Source of the DNA: Acetobacteraceae bacterium | GTDB lineage: Bacteria; Pseudomonadota; Alphaproteobacteria; Acetobacterales; Acetobacteraceae | Reading direction: 5' to 3' | Length of the DNA: 15,709 nt | Assembly (NCBI GenBank): GCA_014377905.1 | Contig: JACMOQ010000551.1 | Coordinates: forward strand, 1 to 15,709 | Part shown: one piece after another, positions 1 to 6,485 of the stretch | Position numbering within the stretch: the first letter of the stretch is position 1 | How the letters are laid out: each line of letters begins with the position of its first letter | The notes under the pieces: generated by a model | What the model saw: the letters and a program-made list of their open reading frames with translations, nothing else | The model's database searches: none | Told to the model about the DNA's origin: nothing | Position numbers and translations under genes: made by a program

Positions 1-365
1 CCGGCCCTGTGGGGGGCGGGTGCGAGGGCGGCGGCGCCCTTGCCGCCACCGAGCCCCGAGCCCCCGCCGAGGGCGACCACCAGGGCGGCGTCGCCGGCGC
101 GGGCGGCCGCGGCTGCGCTATCAATTTGGGCCAGGCTAGGGCCGCTGGCAAAATCGTCAAACAGGATGACCGCAAGGCGGGCGCCGCGGAGTGAGGCTGC
201 CGCGGCTTCGGTGATGCCATGGGCCGCAAGCCCGGGATCGGCGACCAGCAATACCGGTTGTCCGCCCGCAAGGGTTCGCGCATGGGCGCCGAGGCGGTCC
301 AGCGCGCCCTCGGATTGCAGGATAGGCGGCACGCGGTCCAATGCAAACGACACAATCCTCTCCAT
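1..365 (-). CDS. Iron-containing alcohol dehydrogenase-like protein, N-terminal part (runs off left edge)
   Basis: Read on the minus strand, an open frame starts near 365 and leaves the window at base 1 without a stop, so only about 121 N-terminal residues are visible. They form the nucleotide-binding half of an Fe-ADH/dehydroquinate-synthase-like fold: a strand reading VLLVADPGL, a helix and second strand RLAVILFDDF, then VVALGGGSGLGGGK, which corresponds to the family motif GGGSxxDxxK. In this copy the Asp of that motif is Gly. Family members reduce or oxidise alcohols and aldehydes with NAD(P) and usually a divalent metal; the metal ligands lie in the C-terminal half, outside the window. 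The ATG at 363-365 (MERIVSF) is preferred because it fits the usual short N-terminus. An in-frame ATG at 384-386 would add seven residues, and neither has a clear ribosome binding site. The gene is divergent from the MFS gene. The family call is fairly safe, the substrate unknown. Confidence 0.72.
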   Translation of the reverse strand, partial: MERIVSFALDRVPPILQSEGALDRLGAHARTLAGGQPVLLVADPGLAAHGITEAAAASLRGARLAVILFDDFASGPSLAQIDSAAAAARAGDAALVVALGGGSGLGGGKGAAALAPAPHRA

Positions 366-480
366 TCCGAATACTGTCGGGTGCATAGACCGATGCTGGC
401 GACGGTGCCAGGGGCCAGACGGGCGCTTTTGTGGCACTGGTGGGCTAGGCTCGGCGCGGCAAGATCGGCATCATGGCGCG
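366..480. promoter_or_regulatory. Divergent intergenic region between Fe-ADH-like and MFS genes
   Basis: This spacer of about 115 bases (about 95 if the upstream Fe-ADH start is used) must hold the promoters for both divergent genes. It contains an inverted repeat GTGCCA (405-410) / TGGCAC (432-437) with 21 bases between the arms, which could be an operator half-site pair. No convincing -35/-10 pair is visible on either strand, so the promoter call comes from gene arrangement and not from sequence motifs. Confidence 0.35.
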
Positions 481-1662
481 ATGCCCCCCTCCCCGGTTCC
501 GCCGCTGCTGGTCAGTCTGTTCATCGCCTATGTGGCACTAGGAATTATCGGGCCGGTCACGCCACTGATGTTGTTGCAGGCTGGTGCCAGTGCGTCGGAA
601 ATTGGGCTGGTGGCCTCGGCCCATTCGGTCGGGTTCATCGCCGGCACCTTGGGTTTGGGTCGGTTGATCGCAGTGCTCGGACATCGTCGGGCCTATGTCG
701 TTGTTACGATTATTGCTGGCGGTGTCACAATCGGGATGGCGATGGTCGATACCGCCATGCTGTGGGCGATGCTGCGGGTGGCGTTGGGGGTGGGCCATGC
801 GGGGATATGTCTGGTGGCGGAAAGCTGGCTCAACGCGCATGCCACCAACGCTACGCGCGGCCGGGTGTTCAGCGCTTATATGCTGACGACGTGGGGGGGG
901 AATGTGCTCGGGCCGCTCACCATCAGTTTTGTGCCGGCCTCGGCGGTGCTGATGGCGATTGCGGGAATTGTGATGCTGGGCGCAGGCGTGCCGGTGGCGC
1001 TGGGCCAGGCGCCGGTGCCGCAAGCCCCGGCGCGGCAAAGGGTGATGCTGATGGGGCTGGTGCGGGTGTCGCCGGTAGGGCTGGTGTGTTGCCTGGTGGC
1101 CGGGCTGTCGAACTCGGCATTCTACGCCATGACCCCGGTGGCGCTCGATGCGCAAGGCTATAGCCAGGCCGAGATTGCGGTGTTTCTGGTCATCATCAAT
1201 CTGGCCGGGATGGCGGCGCAAATACCGATCGGGCTGCTGTCGGACCGGATCGGGCGGCGGCAACTGGCGGTCTGCGTGCTGCTGATGGGGGCATTGTTGG
1301 GCGTGGCACTATACTTTGCCGCAGCAGCGCCGGTTCCAGTAGTGATGGCGCTCGGCGCTGGCTTTTCAGCGATGACGTCGGGGCTGTACGGCCTGGGGTC
1401 GAGCCAGACCAGCGACCGGTTGGCGGGCGGTGACATGGTGGCGGCAAGCAGCGGGTTGCTGCTGGTCTGGGCGTGCGGAGCGGCAATTGGGCCGGCTTTG
1501 GCGGGGCGGATCATGGCGGCAAGCCAGCCTTGGACGCTGTTTGTTTATCTGCCCGCCATTATGGCGAGTGCTGCGATTTTTACCGTGGTACGAATGGTGC
1601 TACGCAGTGATGCACCGCGTGTTGAACGCGTCGTGGCAGTCGCAGCCAAAGGTCCGGGGTAA
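481..1662 (+). CDS. MFS transporter, YcaD-like subfamily
   Basis: A 393-aa inner-membrane protein with about twelve hydrophobic segments, the normal length for a major facilitator. Hallmarks are the AESWLN segment followed by a stretch ending RGRVFSAYM at about residues 112-131, typical of YcaD-like transporters, and the loop LSDRIGRRQLAV at about 253-264, a form of the MFS motif A. The start is set at ATG 481, where homology-like sequence (PPLLVSLFIAYVALGI) begins. The open frame extends upstream to position 40, but that part overlaps the divergent Fe-ADH gene and is low-complexity Ala/Arg/Pro sequence. No good ribosome binding site is visible. The stop lies three bases before the soxB start, so the gene heads the sarcosine oxidase block. 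Import of a methylated amine or export of a product is an inference from this position only. Confidence 0.88.
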   Translation: MPPSPVPPLLVSLFIAYVALGIIGPVTPLMLLQAGASASEIGLVASAHSVGFIAGTLGLGRLIAVLGHRRAYVVVTIIAGGVTIGMAMVDTAMLWAMLRVALGVGHAGICLVAESWLNAHATNATRGRVFSAYMLTTWGGNVLGPLTISFVPASAVLMAIAGIVMLGAGVPVALGQAPVPQAPARQRVMLMGLVRVSPVGLVCCLVAGLSNSAFYAMTPVALDAQGYSQAEIAVFLVIINLAGMAAQIPIGLLSDRIGRRQLAVCVLLMGALLGVALYFAAAAPVPVVMALGAGFSAMTSGLYGLGSSQTSDRLAGGDMVAASSGLLLVWACGAAIGPALAGRIMAASQPWTLFVYLPAIMASAAIFTVVRMVLRSDAPRVERVVAVAAKGPG

Positions 1663-1665
1663 GAA

Positions 1666-2934
1666 GTGAGCCGCACGCCGTTCCGCACGAGATATTCCGC
1701 CGCCAGCCTGCTGCGCCAGGGCCTTGCCGGGCAAACCGGCTGGGGCGAGGCGTGGCGCGCGCCAGCGCCGAGGCCACGCTATGATTTCGTCATCATCGGC
1801 GGCGGCGGGCACGGGCTGGCGACGGCCTACTACCTTGCCAAGCTGCATGGCGCGAACCGGGTGGCGGTGCTCGAAAAAGGCTGGATCGGCGGCGGCAATA
1901 CCGGGGGCAACACCACAATCGTGCGGTCAAATTATTTCTTTCCGGAAAGTGCCGCGCTCTATGACCACGCGCTGCGGCTTTACGAAGGGCTGAGCCAGGA
2001 GCTCAACTACAACATCATGCTGTCGCAACGGGGGGTGGTGACCATCGCCCACAGCCATCACGATATGGAATTGATGGCGCGAAGCGTGAACGCGATGCTG
2101 ATCAACGGCATCGATGTCGAATTGCTCGATGCCGAGGGCGTGCATCGCGAAATCAAGATCGCCAATCGCGACCCGCATGCGCGCTTCCCGATCCATGGCG
2201 GCTTCGTGCAGCGCCGGGGCGGCATTGCGCGCCACGATGCGGTAGCGTGGGGCTATGCGCGGGCGGCCGACGCGATGGGGGTTGATATCATTCAGAATTG
2301 TGAGGTTACCGGGTTTCGCTTCGACGGCGCGCGTGTGGTGGGGGTGGAAACCAGTCGCGGGCCGATTGCGGCTGGCCGGGTGGGGATGGCGGTTTCCGGC
2401 CATTCCGGGGTGCTGGCCGCCAAAGCCGGGTTTAAACTGCCGATCCAAAGCTATGCGTTGCAGGCGATGGTCACTGAACCGGTCAAGCCGGTGCTCGACA
2501 CGGTGATCCTGTCCGGTAGCACCGGGATTTATTGCAGCCAGTCCGACAAAGGGGAGATGGTGTTTGGGGCGGGGTTGGATTTGTATCCGTCCTACGCCCA
2601 GCGCGGCAATTTGCCAGTCGGGCAGACCATCATCGCCGCGTTGCTCGATATGTTCCCGCGTTTTCGGACTTTGAAGCTGCTGCGGCAATGGGCGGGAATT
2701 GTTGATGTGTGCTGGGATTATTCGCCGCTGATCGGGCCTTCTCCGGTGGAGGGTCTGTATTTGAACTGCGGCTGGGGCACTGGCGGTTTCAAAGCAATCC
2801 CGGCCGGGGGGTGGTTGCTGGCGCATATTCTGGCCACAGGGCAGCACCACCCGATCTCGGCGCCGTTCGACCTCAATCGTTTCACCACCGGCCGGCTGAT
2901 CGACGAAGCCGCCGGCGCCGGGATTGCGCATTAA
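1666..2934 (+). CDS. soxB: Sarcosine oxidase, heterotetrameric, beta subunit
   Basis: 422 aa. The beta subunit carries the FAD site where sarcosine is oxidised and the covalent FMN that passes electrons to oxygen. Visible features are the dinucleotide-binding loop IIGGGGHGLATAYYLA (about 43-58), the flavin loop GGGNTGGNTTIVRSNY (75-90), and RRGGIARHDAVAWG, whose His190 matches the covalent FMN histidine of the family. A CGWGTGGFK segment near the C-terminus contacts flavin in relatives. The usual loop reads GGGNxxRNTT; here the Arg is Gly81. Translation begins with GTG at 1666, directly after the MFS stop. A weak purine stretch (AAAGG, 1648-1652) lies rather far upstream. The last base of the stop codon is the first base of the soxD start (TAATG). 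Identification is firm because soxD, soxA and soxG follow. Confidence 0.95.
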   Translation: MSRTPFRTRYSAASLLRQGLAGQTGWGEAWRAPAPRPRYDFVIIGGGGHGLATAYYLAKLHGANRVAVLEKGWIGGGNTGGNTTIVRSNYFFPESAALYDHALRLYEGLSQELNYNIMLSQRGVVTIAHSHHDMELMARSVNAMLINGIDVELLDAEGVHREIKIANRDPHARFPIHGGFVQRRGGIARHDAVAWGYARAADAMGVDIIQNCEVTGFRFDGARVVGVETSRGPIAAGRVGMAVSGHSGVLAAKAGFKLPIQSYALQAMVTEPVKPVLDTVILSGSTGIYCSQSDKGEMVFGAGLDLYPSYAQRGNLPVGQTIIAALLDMFPRFRTLKLLRQWAGIVDVCWDYSPLIGPSPVEGLYLNCGWGTGGFKAIPAGGWLLAHILATGQHHPISAPFDLNRFTTGRLIDEAAGAGIAH

Positions 2935-3167
2935 TGCTGGCCCTGCCCTGCCCGCATTGCGGCACCCGCGACGAGGCCGAATTCCAGTTCGGTGGCGAAC
3001 CGGCGATCCGCCCGCCATCGGCCGTGACCGACACAGTGTGGGCAGAATATGTGTATATGCGCAGCAACGAAAAGGGTCCGCACCGTGAATTATGGTGCCA
3101 TGCCGGCGGCTGCGGCCAATGGTTTGTGCTGACCCGCAATACCGCTACCCATGCGGTGCTGCCATGA
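2934..3167 (+). CDS. soxD: Sarcosine oxidase delta subunit
   Basis: A 77-aa protein, the usual size for SoxD, the small zinc-binding subunit of heterotetrameric sarcosine oxidase. Zinc ligands expected from the family are visible: Cys6 and Cys9 in CPHCG, and His56 and Cys60 in WCHAGGC, with the four-residue His-Cys spacing known from SoxD. The conserved tail WFVLTRNTATH follows. The ATG at 2934 overlaps the soxB stop by one base, and the TGA at 3165-3167 overlaps the soxA ATG (ATGA). No independent ribosome binding site stands out, which fits translational coupling in a complex that needs equal subunit amounts. Confidence 0.95.
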   Translation: MLALPCPHCGTRDEAEFQFGGEPAIRPPSAVTDTVWAEYVYMRSNEKGPHRELWCHAGGCGQWFVLTRNTATHAVLP

Positions 3168-6043
3168 GGCTGGCATCGGGCGGTCGGATCGACCGCGCCA
3201 AGAAGCTGTCCTTCACCTGGAACGGGACGGCGCTGACCGGCTTTACCGGCGATACGATTGCATCCGCGCTGTTGGCCAACGGGGTCAAGATTGTTGCGCG
3301 CAGCTTCAAATATCACCGCCCGCGCGGGGTTTTCGCCGCCTGGGTGGATGAACCCAACGCGGTTGTCGATGTGCGCTATGGCGACCAGCACGATCCCAAT
3401 GCGCGGGCGACTTTGGTTTCGTTGCGGGACGGCATGGTTGTCGCTGGGGTGAACGGCTATCCGTCCGTCGCGCATGACGCCGCCGGCGCGCTCGATCTGC
3501 TGCATCGTTTCTTGCCCGCCGGGTTTTACTACAAGACCTTCATGACGCCGAGTTGGCAGTCCTACGAGCCGCAGATTCGCGCCATGGCCGGCTTGGGGCA
3601 GGTTGGCGATGCGATTGAAACCCGCGCCTTTGAAACCCGCACCGCACGCTGCGACGTGCTGGTGATCGGCGCGGGGCCCGCCGGGCTGGCGGCGGCGCGG
3701 GCGGCGCAGGCGGCGGGGGCATCGGTGATTGTTGCCGATGACCGGCCAGAGCCTGGCGGGAGTTTGCTGTGGGATACGGCGACAATCGATGGCGCCCCTG
3801 CCCTCGACTGGGTTGGGGCGACAACTGCCGGCATGCGGGTTCTGTCGCGCAGCACCGTATTCGGCGCTTATGACCATGGCAGTTTCGCGGTGCTGGAAGA
3901 CCGCGCCGCCGCACCGGCTGGCTGGGCTGGTCCTCGGCTATGGGTCATTCGGGCGGCGCAGGTCGTGTTCGCGACCGGGGCGATCGAACGGCCGCTGGTG
4001 TTCCCTGATAATGACCGGCCGGGCATCATGTCGGCCAATGCGGTGTTGGCCTATTTGCGCCAGCACGCAGTACTGCCGGGGCGTCGGGTGATCGTTGCGA
4101 CCAATAATGACAGCGCCTACGCGACCGCGATTGCCTTGCGGGATGCCGGGGCCGCGGTGGAAATCGCCGACGCACGCGCCGAGGCACCAAATATCGAGGG
4201 CATCAGGGTGCGACCGGCCAGCGTGCCGCTGGGCACTGGCGGGCGTGGCGGGCTGGCCTGGGTCGATCTCGGGCCGTGTGATGGATCGCGACGCGAGCGA
4301 GTGCCAGCCGATCTGCTGGCGGTGTCGGGTGGCTGGTCGCCGGCAGTGCATCTGTTCAGCCAGGCGGGCGGGGCCTTGCGCTGGGATGAAGCGTTGGCGG
4401 CCTTCGTGCCGGTTGCGGCTGGCCAGCACGTTGCAGGCAGCGTGACCGGGGCCTGGGATTTGGCGACCTGTTTGGCGCAGGGCCATCGGGCCGGGTTGGA
4501 CGCGGCCGGGCGGGCGAGCGACCTCGCAGCGCCACATGCGCCTGCCAGTGCCCTGGCCCGACCGATCCTGCCACTATGGGGGCTTGACCTGCCGGGTACG
4601 CGGCAATGGGTGGATTACCAAAACGACGTTACCGCCAAGGATGTGCGGTTGGCAGCGTCGGAAGGGTATCGCTCGGTTGAGCATCTGAAGCGCTATACCA
4701 CGCTGGGGATGGCGACTGATCAGGGCAAGACCAGCAATGTCAATGGATTGGCAATTCTTGCCGATGCGACTGGGCAAGCCATCCAAGACGTCGGCACCAC
4801 GAAGTTCCGACCGCCTTTTACCCCGGTTCCGCTGGCGGCAATCGCCGGGCTGCGCGCAGGTGCACTGTTCGCGCCGCTGCGGCATCTGCCGGTGCATGAC
4901 GATCACGTCGCACTCGGTGCGGAAATGCGCGACTATGGTGGTTGGGCGCGGCCGGCGTGTTATCGAGGCATAGGCGAAACCACCGCGGCTGCGGTCAAGC
5001 GCGAGGCCACCAATGCGCGCTTTCGGGTTGGGCTGTTTGATGGGTCGAGCCTTGGCAAAATCGAGGTGCAAGGTCCTGATGCGGCGGCATTCCTGAATTT
5101 GATGTACTATAATGAGGTCGCCAACCTGCGACCTGGCCGGCTGCGCTACTGCTTGCTGCTGCGCGAAACCGGGGTGGTGTACGACGATGGGGTGGTGGCG
5201 CGATTGGCCCCGGATCACTATCTCCTGTCGCCGTCTTCGAGCCACACGGCCGGCGTTCTGGCGATGCTGGAGTTATGGCATCAGACCGAATACCCGACCA
5301 TGCAGGTTTCGTTTCACGACGTGACCGCAGCCTGGGCAACTTTCGCGGTCAGCGGGCCGAAATCACGCGAAATCGTGATGGCTCTGGGCGGCGGCGCCGA
5401 TCTGTCGGAGCAGGCTTTGCCGCACATGGCGATGACCAAGACGATGCTGGGTGCAGTGCCGTGCCGAATTGCGCGGGTGAGTTTCACCGGGGAGCGCAGC
5501 TACGAGGTTTCGGTGCCATCGGGCTACGCGCATTCGCTGTGGCGCCGGCTGCTCGATCTTGGCGAGAAAGCCGGAATAATGCCGTATGGGATAGAATCAC
5601 TGTCGGTGCTGCGCGCCGAGAAGGGCTATATTCTGATCGGCACGGATACCGATGGCATGACCTTGCCCGTTGATCTTGGCTTGGAAGGGCCATTGCGGGC
5701 CAAGAAGATCGATTTCGTCGGGAAACGATCATTGCTGACACCGGATGCGACTCGCCCCGATCGGCGGCAACTGGTCGGGCTCCTGCCGGCCGATCCGGCG
5801 GTGGTTCCAGTGCCGGGGACCCATGCGGTGCTGCGCGATGGCGGCGGCCAGCGATCGCTCGGTTGGATCACCACCGCCTGCCGGTCGCCGGTGCTGCAAC
5901 GATCCGTGGCACTTGGGATGATCGAGAGTGGGCGGGCGAGGATGGGGGAGACGATCGATCTGTTCCATCTCGGCCAATTCAGCCGCGCTACGATCGTGGC
6001 AACCTGTTTCTACGATCCCGCCGGGGAGAAACTGCATGGCTGA
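3164..6043 (+). CDS. soxA: Sarcosine oxidase alpha subunit
   Basis: 959 aa, the usual size. The alpha subunit binds NAD+ and tetrahydrofolate, and converts the imine formed by SoxB to glycine plus 5,10-methylene-tetrahydrofolate. Domains in order: an N-terminal ferredoxin-like segment with the family signature RSFKYHRPRG (47-56), lacking the Fe-S cysteines as in other SoxA; a Rossmann-type pyridine nucleotide-disulfide oxidoreductase domain with VIGAGPAGLAAARAA (167-181) and the second part around VVFATGAIERPL; then a GcvT-like folate-binding domain from about 610 (SLGKIEVQG) to about 860, including SVLRAEKGYILIGTDTDG; and a GcvT C-terminal barrel from about 865. The ATG at 3164 overlaps the soxD stop, which selects it over the upstream in-frame ATG at 3092 inside soxD. 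The end overlaps soxG by eight bases. Confidence 0.95.
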   Translation: MRLASGGRIDRAKKLSFTWNGTALTGFTGDTIASALLANGVKIVARSFKYHRPRGVFAAWVDEPNAVVDVRYGDQHDPNARATLVSLRDGMVVAGVNGYPSVAHDAAGALDLLHRFLPAGFYYKTFMTPSWQSYEPQIRAMAGLGQVGDAIETRAFETRTARCDVLVIGAGPAGLAAARAAQAAGASVIVADDRPEPGGSLLWDTATIDGAPALDWVGATTAGMRVLSRSTVFGAYDHGSFAVLEDRAAAPAGWAGPRLWVIRAAQVVFATGAIERPLVFPDNDRPGIMSANAVLAYLRQHAVLPGRRVIVATNNDSAYATAIALRDAGAAVEIADARAEAPNIEGIRVRPASVPLGTGGRGGLAWVDLGPCDGSRRERVPADLLAVSGGWSPAVHLFSQAGGALRWDEALAAFVPVAAGQHVAGSVTGAWDLATCLAQGHRAGLDAAGRASDLAAPHAPASALARPILPLWGLDLPGTRQWVDYQNDVTAKDVRLAASEGYRSVEHLKRYTTLGMATDQGKTSNVNGLAILADATGQAIQDVGTTKFRPPFTPVPLAAIAGLRAGALFAPLRHLPVHDDHVALGAEMRDYGGWARPACYRGIGETTAAAVKREATNARFRVGLFDGSSLGKIEVQGPDAAAFLNLMYYNEVANLRPGRLRYCLLLRETGVVYDDGVVARLAPDHYLLSPSSSHTAGVLAMLELWHQTEYPTMQVSFHDVTAAWATFAVSGPKSREIVMALGGGADLSEQALPHMAMTKTMLGAVPCRIARVSFTGERSYEVSVPSGYAHSLWRRLLDLGEKAGIMPYGIESLSVLRAEKGYILIGTDTDGMTLPVDLGLEGPLRAKKIDFVGKRSLLTPDATRPDRRQLVGLLPADPAVVPVPGTHAVLRDGGGQRSLGWITTACRSPVLQRSVALGMIESGRARMGETIDLFHLGQFSRATIVATCFYDPAGEKLHG

Positions 6044-6485
6044 GGACTGGCTGCGTCACGCGGCGATTTCCCATAAGGCGGTGATGAATCCTGCGTCGAT
6101 CCATCTTGTTTCAGGTGGCGATCAGGCCGCCAACACCGTGGTCGGCAACGATCCGGCACGGTTGTGGCTGGCACCAGGTCGGGGGTTGGTGGTGGGGTTT
6201 GGGCAGGCGGCGGCACCGGGTGGCGATTTTGTGTCCGATGTGACGGATGGGCAGGCCGTGTTCGCACTGACTGACGCTGACGATATTATTGCCATGGCGA
6301 CCACCCTGGACCCTGCCCTGCTGGTGCCCGGATTATGTGCGCAAACCATCTTTGCCGGGGTGAAGGTTTTGCTGTGGCGGCGCGGTGACGCGATCCTGCT
6401 GCATGTCGACCGCCCGCTGGGGAACTACATTGCCGCCTGGCTTGCTAAGGCCGGAACAGCGCTTGAAGGAGTGGCGGAGAAATGA
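6036..6485 (+). CDS. soxG: Sarcosine oxidase gamma subunit
   Basis: 149 aa, somewhat shorter than many SoxG proteins (about 180-200). The gamma subunit is the fourth member of the sarcosine oxidase complex, with a GcvT-related fold but no catalytic site of its own in characterised enzymes. Recognisable segments are ARLWLAPGRGLVV in the middle and ALLVPGLCAQTIFAGVKVLL, then RPLGNYIAAWLAKAG at the C-terminus, the best conserved part of the family. The start at ATG 6036 has a good ribosome binding site (GGGGAG, 6023-6028) inside the soxA end. The stop overlaps the next start (ATGA). Position between soxA and the dehydrogenase gene makes the call secure despite low sequence conservation. Confidence 0.88.
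   Translation: MAEDWLRHAAISHKAVMNPASIHLVSGGDQAANTVVGNDPARLWLAPGRGLVVGFGQAAAPGGDFVSDVTDGQAVFALTDADDIIAMATTLDPALLVPGLCAQTIFAGVKVLLWRRGDAILLHVDRPLGNYIAAWLAKAGTALEGVAEK

Noticed and set aside
40..480. Upstream extension of the MFS open frame by 147 codons
   Set aside because: Low-complexity Ala/Arg/Pro sequence antisense to the Fe-ADH-like gene; transporter similarity begins at ATG 481.
538..1263. 241-codon open frame on the minus strand within the MFS gene
   Set aside because: His/Arg/Pro/Gln-rich shadow of a GC-rich gene, no recognisable domain.
1927..3018. 363-codon open frame on the minus strand over soxB and soxD
   Set aside because: Antisense shadow; soxB and soxD have clear family motifs on the other strand.
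2882..3877. 331-codon minus-strand open frame over soxD and soxA
   Set aside because: Arg/Gly/Pro-rich shadow spanning two real genes, no motifs.
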